In this document: positions 14,480 through 21,663 of the stretch, piece after piece
Layout: each line of letters starts with the position of its first letter
Position numbering within the stretch: position 1 is the first letter of the stretch
DNA from: Muribaculum sp.
GTDB lineage: Bacteria > Bacillota > Clostridia > Lachnospirales > Lachnospiraceae
NCBI GenBank assembly: GCA_023663505.1
Contig: JAMPHH010000036.1
Coordinates: 1-31,270 of the forward strand
Direction of reading: 5' to 3'
Length of the DNA: 31,270 nt
Translations under genes and position numbers: made by a program
The notes under the pieces: generated by a model
What the model saw: only the letters and a program-made list of their open reading frames with translations
The model's database searches: none
What the model was told of the DNA's origin: nothing

Positions 14480-14962
14480 TTAATTTTTAATGGTCAGATT
14501 CTTCTTATCACCCTTCCAGTTGCACTCGCCGCTGACCTCACAGGCAAAGCAGGCTCGGCTCGCCTTGTCAGCCCGATATAGCACGCCGCTTAAGCTTCGC
14601 TCCACGGCAGCCGCCGCGTCCCGATGACTCTTGATCGCATTAATAATAACACATGTTTCCAAATCGTCAAAACCGCAATCCGTCAAGATTCGGGGGGCAA
14701 TCTCCGCGCTTGCCAGCTCATGGGGCGTACCATTCTCATATTGCACATGTTTTCCGATGTCATGCAATAGCGCCGCCGCGTATATCCACTCCCGTTCCAA
14801 GCCCATATGCTCCTCAAGATTGATGATCTCGCCAATGCGCGCCACGTCCAGAAAATGCGCCATATCATGACGGCAAAAGCGCCGTTCCTGCTCTGCGTCG
14901 CGGTTTTTCTGCATATGATATTTGAATAAATCATGATTTAATAGCTTGTCAATCCGCTCCAT
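14480..14962 (-). CDS. HD-domain phosphohydrolase in the folate operon
   Basis: A 160-aa protein with a single HD domain: CRHDMAHFLDVARIGEI near residue 30, YAAALLHDIGKHVQY near 62 (His-Asp metal pair), and IKSHRD near 110. The C-terminal part has a cysteine group, ACFACEVSGEC, which with the Cys of RRFCRHD might bind metal. HD enzymes hydrolyse nucleotides and other phosphoesters; the substrate here is unknown. It lies between folE and folP, which suggests a pterin or nucleotide phosphate substrate. AGGA about eight bases before the ATG comes from the adjacent family A repeat. Confidence 0.88.
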   Translation of the reverse strand: MERIDKLLNHDLFKYHMQKNRDAEQERRFCRHDMAHFLDVARIGEIINLEEHMGLEREWIYAAALLHDIGKHVQYENGTPHELASAEIAPRILTDCGFDDLETCVIINAIKSHRDAAAAVERSLSGVLYRADKASRACFACEVSGECNWKGDKKNLTIKN

Positions 14963-14967
14963 TTCCC

Positions 14968-15137
14968 GTTTCCTGCCTCGAATATGGTCATTATTACATG
15001 ATTACTCCACAATCATGTAATCTATGACCATTCGGACGTTTCCTATCTTGAATATGGTCTATTTTCCATGCTTGCTCTGCAATCATGAAATCCATGGTCA
15101 TTCGGCCGTTTCCTGCCTTGAATATGTCCATTATTCC
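14968..15137. repeat. tandem 70-bp repeats, family A
   Basis: GTTTCCTGCC-type starts at 14968, 15038 and 15108 give two full 70-bp units and a partial third. Each carries a hairpin, for example ACATGATT/AATCATGT near 14997-15018, then ATGACCATTCGG. The unit matches 11620-11712. The partial copy runs into the folE stop codon (15131-15133), and the other end supplies the HD gene's ribosome site. Confidence 0.85.
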
Positions 15138-15691
15138 ATGTGCAGCATATTAAAAAACTGGTTTTGGAGCATGGCGTTATCCGCGAACACTCCTCTTGTC
15201 GCTATGCTGACTGTGCGGCTGCCCGGCTTCTGCACCCCCCGCATGGTCATACACATATGCTCCGCCTCCACTACCACCATCACTCCCTGAGGGGACAGGC
15301 ATTCCATAATGGCATCTGCAATCTGCCCCGTCATCTGCTCCTGAATCTGCAGACGTCTGGCATAGACCTCCACCGTGCGGGCAAGCTTGCTAAGCCCCAC
15401 CACCTTCCCGTTTGGAATATATGCCACATGCGCCCTTCCATAAAAGGGCAGCATATGGTGCTCACACATGGAATAGAACACAATGTCCTTCTCCAGTACC
15501 ATCTCATTGCTGTCCACGGTAAATACCTTGGAGAGATGCTCTGCGGCGTCCTGCTCCATACCGCTAAACAGCTCCTCGTACATCCTCGCGATCCTCTCCG
15601 GCGTGTCCGCCAAGCCTTCCCTGCCCGCGTCCTCGCCGATTCCCTCCAACAAAAGCCTTACCGCTTCCCTTATCTTGTCCTGATTTATCAT
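15131..15691 (-). CDS. folE: GTP cyclohydrolase I (type IA)
   Basis: A 186-aa enzyme converting GTP to dihydroneopterin triphosphate, the first step of folate synthesis. Zinc ligands are visible in MCEHHMLPFYGRAHVAYIP and in EHMCMTMRGVQKPGS. YEELFSGM and VGLSKLARTVEVYARRLQIQ are also family-typical. Length is normal. The start codon overlaps the folC stop by four bases (ATGA), so translation is coupled. Its stop lies in the neighbouring tandem repeat. Confidence 0.97.
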   Translation of the reverse strand: MINQDKIREAVRLLLEGIGEDAGREGLADTPERIARMYEELFSGMEQDAAEHLSKVFTVDSNEMVLEKDIVFYSMCEHHMLPFYGRAHVAYIPNGKVVGLSKLARTVEVYARRLQIQEQMTGQIADAIMECLSPQGVMVVVEAEHMCMTMRGVQKPGSRTVSIATRGVFADNAMLQNQFFNMLHME

Positions 15692-17004
15692 GCTGTCTGC
15701 CTTTCCACGATTTTGATCAATCTCCCCAAATAGGACAGAGAACCAAACGCCAAGATTACATCATCTGCTCCCGCTAAGAGCCTTGCCATCTCCACTGCCT
15801 CCTCCAGACTGTCCACCGCGGTCACCCGCTGATGCACCTTGGCGACCTCCTGCGCAAGCTCATATGCCGGCATCGCGCGGGGATTGTCCGGAGGCGTTAT
15901 GGTGATGATCTGATCCGCATAGCCGTGCGTCAGCGCGATCACCTTCTCGTATTCCTTGTCCCTCAACATTCCCATTATATAAATAATCCGCCTGTTTGTA
16001 AAATAAAATTCCACCGATTGTGCCAATTTTCGGGCAGCGTCCTCATTATGGGCGCCGTCCGCCACAAACAGGGGCTTTCGCGCGATCACGGAAAACCGCC
16101 CCTGCCAAACTGTCTCCCGAAGCCCCTTTCTAAGCGCTGCCTCCTTAACCGCAAAGCCTCTCTCTGCGAGCGCACATACCGTCTCTACGGCAAGCAGCGC
16201 GTTTGCGGGCTGAAAAACCCCGCCCAGAGAAATCTCCAACTGCCTCCACACATGCCCGTCGGCGCCCTCATAGTCAAAGCTTTGCCGCTCTATGAGCCTG
16301 CCGCTGCCGCGCTTAAGCTTCCGAATCGAGCCCTCATCAGCCACACGCAGAGCACAATGCAGTTCCTCCACCGTCTGCCGCACCACCGCCATAACATCCT
16401 GCGGCTGACATGCGCTCACCACGGCACATCCGGGCTTTATGATGCCCGCCTTATGCCCCGCAATCTCCGCCAGACTCTTGCCCAGAAACTTCATATGATC
16501 CATGCTGATGGAAGTCAATACCGCGACCTCCGGACTTAGGATCACGTTCGTCGCGTCATACCGTCCCCCCATTCCCGTCTCCAACACCACGATATCACAT
16601 TCCATCTGATCAAAATACCAAAATCCCAGTGCAGTCTCCACCTCAAAGGGCGTGGGGTGGGGCAAGCCCTCCCGTGCCATTTCATAACATATGTTACGAA
16701 TCATATCCACCCCTTCGCAGAGCGCCTTTTTCGTGATACTCCTGCCGTTCACCTGAATGCGCTCCCGATACTCAAATATCACGGGGGAAATATATCGCCC
16801 CACACGATATCCGGCACATTTAAGTATAGTGGAAATATATGCCAGCACAGAGCCTTTCCCGTTCGTGCCCGCAATATGTACAAACCGCAGCCTGTTCTGT
16901 GGATTGCCAAGCCGCTCGCAAAGCTGTGTGATGCTATCAAGCCCCGGCACGATACCATAAGACTGGATACTCTCTATATAATCCATTGCCTCCTGATATT
17001 TCAA
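15688..17004 (-). CDS. folC: folylpolyglutamate / dihydrofolate synthase
   Basis: A 438-aa ATP-dependent ligase of the Mur ligase superfamily, adding glutamate to dihydropteroate and/or tetrahydrofolate. Motifs are the P-loop VHIAGTNGKGSVLAYI near residue 40, VLETGMGGRYDATNV, SISMDHMKFLGKSLAEIAGHKAG and FVADGAHNEDAARKL. The start is TTG at 17004 with GGAGG seven bases upstream. No ATG fits: the first upstream ATGs lie in the intergenic hairpin region, and the later ATG (MDYIES) is only two bases from a purine-rich run. It is the first gene of the folate operon. No tetrahydrofolate riboswitch was recognised upstream. Confidence 0.95.
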   Translation of the reverse strand: MKYQEAMDYIESIQSYGIVPGLDSITQLCERLGNPQNRLRFVHIAGTNGKGSVLAYISTILKCAGYRVGRYISPVIFEYRERIQVNGRSITKKALCEGVDMIRNICYEMAREGLPHPTPFEVETALGFWYFDQMECDIVVLETGMGGRYDATNVILSPEVAVLTSISMDHMKFLGKSLAEIAGHKAGIIKPGCAVVSACQPQDVMAVVRQTVEELHCALRVADEGSIRKLKRGSGRLIERQSFDYEGADGHVWRQLEISLGGVFQPANALLAVETVCALAERGFAVKEAALRKGLRETVWQGRFSVIARKPLFVADGAHNEDAARKLAQSVEFYFTNRRIIYIMGMLRDKEYEKVIALTHGYADQIITITPPDNPRAMPAYELAQEVAKVHQRVTAVDSLEEAVEMARLLAGADDVILAFGSLSYLGRLIKIVERQTA

Positions 17005-17044
17005 ACTGATACCTCCGTAATCAACAACCCCGCTGCAAACCAAA

Positions 17045-17214
17045 ATGCATCGCAGATGCATAGGAATCAAGCTTGCAACGCTGCAGAACATGGTATGATG
17101 ACCCTCGCGGCATTCGCCAATCCAAATTTATTGGTAATCCAATCTCGTTGGATTTATGCTCGTGCAAGCGCTGCCACAAAGTCAACTTCGTTGACTTGGC
17201 TCATTGCTCACGAG
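17045..17214. repeat. hairpin-rich region upstream of folC
   Basis: The gap between folC and the divergent gene (17005-17298) holds several short-loop hairpins: ATGCATC/GATGCAT (17045-17061), AATCCAA/TTGGATT (about 17137-17155) and AAGTCAAC/GTTGACTT around TTC (about 17179-17197). An outer pair CTCGTG/CACGAG spans about 17160-17214. No convincing coding frame was seen. Confidence 0.6.
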
Positions 17215-17298
17215 AATCGAGTAGGAAATAATCTCTGCATAAAAAAGAAAAATCTGTAAATGCTCTTTAGCATAAAGCAAAACATAAGTGAGGTTCCT

Positions 17299-17763
17299 AT
17301 GCATAAACATCATTCCCACATTTACAATCTTGCCCGTAATTTCCTGCGCTGTGGTCTGACCGGTTGGTGCATGGAGATCCTTTTCACTGCCCTCTGCTCC
17401 CTGCGCCGCCGCAATATGCGGCTTACGGGCACCACTTCCCTGTGGATGTTCCCTATATATGGAAGCATCGCCCTCCTAAAGCCCGTATTCAGGCTTTTGA
17501 GCAGGCAGCCGCTCCTCGTTCGTGGCTTCACCTATATGTCCATGATCTTCTCCGCGGAGTTTGCCTGCGGACAACTTCTAAAACGCCGTCGGCTCTGCCC
17601 GTGGGATTACAGCCGAAGCCGCTATAACATCGGTAAGGTAATCCGACTGGACTATGCCCCTTATTGGTTCACCGCAGGGCTTTTATTTGAAAAGCTCCTG
17701 CTTCACACACAGTTAAAGGACGAAACCGCAAGGATTTCGTCCCGCTCTGTCACTGACCCATAA
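17299..17763 (+). CDS. CmpB-like putative membrane permease
   Basis: A 154-aa membrane protein resembling the ABC_trans_CmpB (Pfam PF06541) group. GLTGWCMEILFTAL, the central TTSLWMFPIYGSIALLKP, RGFTYMSMIFSAEFACGQLL and CPWDYSRSRYN with IRLDYAPYWFTAGLLFE are its signature blocks. About four helices are predicted. No ATPase is adjacent, and the family name does not prove transport. I start at MHKHHSHI (GAGG five bases before), not at the upstream ATG 13 codons earlier. It converges with the PH-domain gene, whose stop is 19 bases away. Confidence 0.8.
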   Translation: MHKHHSHIYNLARNFLRCGLTGWCMEILFTALCSLRRRNMRLTGTTSLWMFPIYGSIALLKPVFRLLSRQPLLVRGFTYMSMIFSAEFACGQLLKRRRLCPWDYSRSRYNIGKVIRLDYAPYWFTAGLLFEKLLLHTQLKDETARISSRSVTDP

Positions 17764-17781
17764 GCGCCGCCGCGCAGGATC

Positions 17782-18159
17782 TCACAGCGCATCATCTACA
17801 TCATCTATCTCTCCTGAGCCGATATCAAGCATATTCACCGTCCGTCTCTTTAGACGCGCCTCCTCCGACTCTCTCAATATAAAATCCTTGATCACCTTGG
17901 AATTCTTGATATGCTGAAGCTCCAACCTCGGGTGCGTGGTATCTCCGGTGAAACAGACCACGGTTCCCAGCTGAAACAGCTTCTCCATCAGGCTTGCTGT
18001 ATGCTGCACGTCCTGCACCTTATACATATAACAGTCATTCTCCACCGTTTTGAGCAAACCGCTCGTGATCGTGATCATATCTTCCTTGATTGTGTATTTT
18101 GTAAATGTAAAAGGCAGCCCCAAGAAAAGCCAACGCTTTCTTTCCTTAAATTCAACCAT
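17782..18159 (-). CDS. PH-like domain protein
   Basis: A 125-aa protein. The first 105 residues resemble bacterial PH-like (bPH2/YdbS-type) domains: a strand pair RWLFLGLPFTFTKYTIKED, then MITITSGLLKTVENDCYMYKVQDVQ, a typical bPH2 core, and VCFTGDTTHPRLELQHI. No membrane helix is present, so it would be a soluble stand-alone domain. The C-terminus is acidic. AGGAGG lies eight bases upstream. Function unknown. Confidence 0.8.
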   Translation of the reverse strand: MVEFKERKRWLFLGLPFTFTKYTIKEDMITITSGLLKTVENDCYMYKVQDVQHTASLMEKLFQLGTVVCFTGDTTHPRLELQHIKNSKVIKDFILRESEEARLKRRTVNMLDIGSGEIDDVDDAL

Positions 18160-18177
18160 ATCCTCAACCTCCTTTTT

Positions 18178-18217
18178 TCATTATAATTCATTCCTTTTCT
18201 TCATTATAATTCATTCC
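18178..18217. repeat. duplicated 17-bp promoter segment
   Basis: TCATTATAATTCATTCC occurs at 18178-18194 and 18201-18217 (period 23). On the minus strand each copy carries TATAAT, so the PH-domain gene has two possible -10 boxes. Only the upstream one has a well-spaced -35. Confidence 0.7.
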
Positions 18218-18231
18218 ATTTTTTTTGTCAC
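18203..18231 (-). promoter_or_regulatory. promoter of the PH-domain gene
   Basis: GTGACA (18226-18231), 17 bp, TATAAT (18203-18208), about 45 bases before the start codon. The spacer holds an A-run. Confidence 0.6.
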
Positions 18232-18249
18232 TATTTTTTAAACATTTCA

Positions 18250-18278
18250 TTGAATCCGTCGTCCAAACGTGGTATCAT
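18250..18278 (+). promoter_or_regulatory. promoter of the nitroreductase gene
   Basis: TTGAAT (18250-18255), 17 bp, TATCAT (18273-18278), 33 bases before the start codon. It is back-to-back with the PH-gene promoter. Confidence 0.6.
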
Positions 18279-18311
18279 GTTACAAGAGTAAAACAGACAG
18301 GAGGTATTCCT

Positions 18312-18851
18312 ATGACCGCAAAAGAATGTATCATTGGGCGCAGAAGTATCCGCAGCTTCACTGAGCAGCCTGTGTCCCACGAATTACTGGAGCAGATTGT
18401 GGAGACGGCGTCCTATGCCCCCAGCTGGAAAAATACCCAGATTACCCGTTACATAGCCGTGGAAGGCGCAATGAAGGACAAGCTTGCCAAATGTACCACC
18501 ATCTGGGCGGGCAACGGCAATATCATGGACAATGCCCCTATGGTGGTCGCGGTTACCGTCATCACCGGACGCAGTGGTTTTGAGAGAGACGGCTCCTTCT
18601 CCACCGGCAAGGGCGACGGCTGGCAAATGTATGACGCCGGAGTTGCAAGCGAGGCATTTTGTCTCGCCGCCTATGAGCAGGGACTTGGCACCGTGATCAT
18701 GGGACTTTACGATGAAGCGGATGCGGCAAAGCTTTTGGAGCTTCCCGATGATCAGGAATTGGTCGCGCTGATTGCAATCGGCTATCCCGCACAGAATCCC
18801 GACGCTCCCAAGCGCAAGCCCGTTACAGATTTACTATCCTATAAAGCATGA
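18312..18851 (+). CDS. nitroreductase-family FMN oxidoreductase
   Basis: A 179-aa protein. It starts with the FMN-binding IGRRSIRSFTEQPVSHELLEQIV block and has SYAPSWKNTQITRY. GVASEAFCLAAYEQGLGTVIMGLYDE and a closing IAIGYPAQNPDAPKRKP complete the family pattern. These enzymes reduce nitro compounds, quinones or enones with NAD(P)H; the substrate is not evident. The start MTAKECII has AGGAGG seven bases upstream. It is monocistronic by its own promoter and terminator. Confidence 0.92.
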   Translation: MTAKECIIGRRSIRSFTEQPVSHELLEQIVETASYAPSWKNTQITRYIAVEGAMKDKLAKCTTIWAGNGNIMDNAPMVVAVTVITGRSGFERDGSFSTGKGDGWQMYDAGVASEAFCLAAYEQGLGTVIMGLYDEADAAKLLELPDDQELVALIAIGYPAQNPDAPKRKPVTDLLSYKA

Positions 18852-18860
18852 CGAGAAGGT

Positions 18861-18892
18861 CGAAGGGATTTCCATTTTCCCTTCGGCTTTTT
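18861..18892 (+). terminator. rho-independent terminator of the nitroreductase gene
   Basis: The stem CGAAGGGA/TCCCTTCG with a 9-nt loop is followed by GC and five Ts, starting nine bases past the stop codon. Confidence 0.85.
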
Positions 18893-18946
18893 GTAAAAGC
18901 ACCTAACAAACGCAGCCACGCTTTGCGAGTCTGCTTATTGTATACA

Positions 18947-19030
18947 ATGCACACATCCGCACAAGGAACATCGCTGCTTTCGCAACGTGCGGACTGCGCA
19001 TGCGGAAACGGCTTATATCGTTTACTATAA
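18947..19030. repeat. dispersed 84-bp repeat, family C, copy 1
   Basis: It aligns without gaps to 26044-26127. TCCGCA/TGCGGA form an outer stem around a GCTGC-type hairpin, followed by an AAACG/CGTTT stem. It lies in the pyrB leader, just after the palindrome ATTGTATACAAT (18937-18948). The rest of the gap 18893-19061 shows no PyrR attenuator that I can recognise. Confidence 0.8.
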
Positions 19031-19061
19031 ATATCGGAATTATAAGTATGGAGGAAATAAC

Positions 19062-19973
19062 ATGCGTCATTTAATTAGTCCCCTTGATTTTACAACGGAG
19101 GAGCTGGATCAGATCTTTGATCTGACGGCATCAATCGAACAAAACCCACAGAAATACGCCCATGTGTGCAACGGCAAGATTCTTGCCACCTGCTTTTATG
19201 AGCCCAGCACGCGGACTAGACTAAGCTTTGAATCCGCCATGACCCGTCTGGGCGGACAGGTAATCGGCTTCTCCGATGCCGGCTCCTCCTCCGCTTCCAA
19301 GGGCGAAAGTGTCTCCGACACCATCAGAGTGATCTCCTGCTATGCTGATATCTGTGCCATGCGCCATCCCAAGGAGGGCGCTGCCACCGTAGCAAGCAGC
19401 AAGTCCGGGATTCCCGTCATCAATGCCGGAGACGGCGGACATCAGCACCCGACCCAGACATTAACAGACCTTTTGACCATCAAAAATCTCAAGGGAAGAC
19501 TGGACAACTTCACGATTGGGCTATGCGGCGACCTAAAGTTCGGGCGCACCGTCCACTCCTTGATTCACGCACTGGTGCGCTACCCCAATATACGCTTTCT
19601 CTTTATCTCTCCCGAGGAGCTGCGCATTCCCGACTACATTCTGGAAATGCTAAAGGAGCGGCAAATTCCCTTTGAGGAGGTCATCAGACTGGAAGACGTC
19701 CTGCCCCAATTAGACCTGCTCTATATGACCCGCGTCCAGAGAGAACGTTTCTTCAACGAGGAGGATTATGTCCGCCTGAAGGACTTCTATATCCTCACCA
19801 CGGAGAAAATGAAGCTCGCCAAGGAGGACATGCTTGTGCTCCACCCCCTGCCCAGAGTCAACGAGATTGACGTGGAGGTGGACGATGACCCCCGTGCCGC
19901 CTACTTCAAGCAGGCGCAGTACGGCGTATATGTGCGCATGGCGCTGATCATGACATTGTTAGGATTAGCATAA
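19062..19973 (+). CDS. pyrB: aspartate carbamoyltransferase, catalytic chain
   Basis: A 303-aa enzyme making carbamoyl-aspartate in pyrimidine synthesis. It has the carbamoyl-phosphate motif PSTRTRLSFESA near residue 50, the flexible loop region SSSASKGESVSDT, GDGGHQHPTQTLTDL and VLHPLPRVNEI. The start MRHLISPLDF has GGAGG seven bases upstream; an earlier ATG in the repeat leader is rejected. It is followed after 77 bases by pyrI, as in ATCases regulated by CTP/ATP. Confidence 0.97.
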   Translation: MRHLISPLDFTTEELDQIFDLTASIEQNPQKYAHVCNGKILATCFYEPSTRTRLSFESAMTRLGGQVIGFSDAGSSSASKGESVSDTIRVISCYADICAMRHPKEGAATVASSKSGIPVINAGDGGHQHPTQTLTDLLTIKNLKGRLDNFTIGLCGDLKFGRTVHSLIHALVRYPNIRFLFISPEELRIPDYILEMLKERQIPFEEVIRLEDVLPQLDLLYMTRVQRERFFNEEDYVRLKDFYILTTEKMKLAKEDMLVLHPLPRVNEIDVEVDDDPRAAYFKQAQYGVYVRMALIMTLLGLA

Positions 19974-20050
19974 CGCTTCAGCCGCGGCAAAAGGCTTTTG
20001 AACAGCCATAACTCGACAAAGAACTAACCATAAACAGAAAGGGGATTCCT

Positions 20051-20485
20051 ATGTTAAATGTTGGAAAAATAGAAGAAGGCTTCGTCCTAGACCATATCAA
20101 GGCAGGCAAAAGCTTGGATTTGTACGACCACCTGCAGCTCGATAAGCTGGACTGCACCGTGGCGATCATCAAGAACGCCCGCAGCAACAAAATGAACAAA
20201 AAAGATATTCTCAAGGTGGAATGCAGTATAGACATGCTTGATCTGGATATCTTGGCTTTCCTCGACCACAATATCACGGTCAACGTGATCAAGGACGGCG
20301 AAATCGTAGAGAAAAAGGAACTGATCCTCCCCAAGAGAATCAAAAATGTCATCAAATGCCGCAATCCCCGCTGCATCACCTCCATCGAGCAGGGCTTGCC
20401 CCATATCTTCTTTCTCTCCGACGAGCAGAAGGGAGTTTACAGATGCCAATACTGCGAGGAAAAATATTCAGAGCCTGCGAAATAG
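20051..20485 (+). CDS. pyrI: aspartate carbamoyltransferase, regulatory chain
   Basis: A 144-aa PyrI. The N-terminal allosteric nucleotide-binding domain (about 1-95) is followed by a zinc domain with CRNPRC and CQYC, the four ligand cysteines that hold the contact with PyrB. The start has AAGGGG eight bases upstream. It confers CTP/ATP control on PyrB. Length is close to the usual 150 residues. Confidence 0.95.
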   Translation: MLNVGKIEEGFVLDHIKAGKSLDLYDHLQLDKLDCTVAIIKNARSNKMNKKDILKVECSIDMLDLDILAFLDHNITVNVIKDGEIVEKKELILPKRIKNVIKCRNPRCITSIEQGLPHIFFLSDEQKGVYRCQYCEEKYSEPAK

Positions 20486-20552
20486 ACAGGATAAGACCTA
20501 AAAAACGAGCAAGGGAAGAGCCGGGCTGTCACTGGGCAATCTAATAACCATG

Positions 20553-20608
20553 CCTTTCCATAACCTGCGAATTTTCATGCGTATTTTACGCATTGTGCAG
20601 GCACAAAT
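20553..20608. repeat. dispersed hairpin repeat, family B, copy 2
   Basis: A 56-bp match to 3049-3105, keeping the ATGCGT/ACGCAT inner stem. The outer stem is CCTGC/GCAGG. It lies 67 bases past the pyrI stop, at a convergent gene junction. Confidence 0.75.
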
Positions 20609-20721
20609 TTGCGGTTGAAAAATCTTTGATTTTTCAACCTAATCCCCCATTCTTGCCGCAATCCGGAAATTTGGGCGCAAGCACAAATTTCTGGTTGAAA
20701 AATCTTTGATTTTTCAACCTA
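20599..20721. repeat. two direct copies of a 27-nt perfect hairpin block
   Basis: Blocks at 20599-20641 and 20679-20721 are 80 bp apart and nearly identical. Each has GCACAAATTT then a hairpin GGTTGAAAAATC/GATTTTTCAACC with loop TTT (20613-20639 and 20693-20719). The second holds the stop codon of the 54-aa gene at 20714-20716. They probably act at the 3' ends of both converging units. Confidence 0.8.
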
Positions 20722-20878
20722 TCTCCGCCGCCTGACAGATTCCATAGGCGATTCCCTGTGCCTCGAGCAGCTCCTGCATTTGGTCCAGAGCCTCGTCCTC
20801 GTCCTCCGCCGCAAGTACCTTCCTTTGTATCTCTGTCCGCATATCCTCCGACAACACAACAACCTCGTACATCTGCAT
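20714..20878 (-). CDS. 54-aa acidic protein after the ABC operon
   Basis: It reads MQMYEVVVLSEDMRTEIQRK then a Glu/Asp-rich helix (EDEDEALDQMQELLE) and AYGICQAAEIG. AGGGG eight bases before the ATG supports the start. It begins 11 bases past the ATPase stop, so it is probably cotranscribed with the importer. No known domain. The alternating strand/helix pattern could make a small ferredoxin-like fold. It may be a regulator or accessory of the importer, which is only positional inference. Confidence 0.65.
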   Translation of the reverse strand: MQMYEVVVLSEDMRTEIQRKVLAAEDEDEALDQMQELLEAQGIAYGICQAAEIG

Positions 20879-20889
20879 AGCCGCTTCCC

Positions 20890-21663
20890 CTAATTGCCGC
20901 ATTCCACGCTGATGCGGTTGAAAATGCCCATAATCTCCTCCGTGTCGATATTCCTTTTCTCGTCACCGGATTTATCCAATATCACAGTTCCCTCGTGCAT
21001 CATGATCAAACGGCTCCCATATTCCACGGCATAACGCAGATTGTGCGTCACCATGATCGTAGTCACCTTCTTATCCCGCACGATCCTGTCTGTCAGCTCC
21101 ATAATGATCTCTGCCGTCTTGGGGTCAAGCGCGGCAGTGTGCTCGTCGAGAATCAGGAAGTCAATGGGAGTCATCGTCGCCATAAGCAGCGCAAGCGCCT
21201 GCCTCTGACCGCCCGAGAGAGACCCTACCTGCACCCCCAGCTTATCCTCCAAGCCTAGGTTTAAGGGCTTTAGCAGCTCCCTGTAAGCCTCCACCCTGCT
21301 CTTGTTCACACCGCGTCCCAGATTGTAGGGCTTCCCCTTGTTCTCCGCCAGTGACATATTCTCCAAGATCGTCATGCTCGGACAGGTACCCTTGGACGGG
21401 TCCTGATACACCCTGCCAATCCTGCGCTGACGCACGAAGTCCTTCTGACCGGAGATATCCGCCCCGCCAATCAGAATCTGCCCTGCATCAACATCAATAC
21501 TCCCACAGATAATATTCAGCATGGAGGTCTTGCCCGAGCCATTGCTGCCCACCACGGACACAAATTCCCCGTCCTGCACCGTAAGATTAAAATCCTGAAA
21601 CAGACATAGCTCATTGACAGAGCCGGGATTGTAGTTTTTGGAAATATTCTTTAACTCTAGCAT
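20890..21663 (-). CDS. ABC transporter ATPase, TrpXYZ-type importer
   Basis: A 257-aa ATPase with Walker A VVGSNGSGKTSMLNII, Q-loop GRVYQDPSKGTCPSM, signature SLSGGQRQALALLMA, Walker B FLILDEHTAALDPK, and the H-loop of MVTHNLRYAVEYG. It belongs with the COG1101-type ATPases of importers using COG2984 binding proteins. The start codon lies inside the permease 3' end (7-base overlap), giving tight coupling. Streptococcal members move tryptophan; the substrate here is not proven. Confidence 0.92.
   Translation of the reverse strand: MLELKNISKNYNPGSVNELCLFQDFNLTVQDGEFVSVVGSNGSGKTSMLNIICGSIDVDAGQILIGGADISGQKDFVRQRRIGRVYQDPSKGTCPSMTILENMSLAENKGKPYNLGRGVNKSRVEAYRELLKPLNLGLEDKLGVQVGSLSGGQRQALALLMATMTPIDFLILDEHTAALDPKTAEIIMELTDRIVRDKKVTTIMVTHNLRYAVEYGSRLIMMHEGTVILDKSGDEKRNIDTEEIMGIFNRISVECGN

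Noticed and set aside
17005..17298. Tetrahydrofolate riboswitch before folC
   Set aside because: The conserved core was not found; only short-loop hairpins are present.
18893..19061. PyrR attenuator before pyrB
   Set aside because: No anti-terminator/terminator pair or PyrR-binding loop recognised; the leader is mostly the family C repeat.
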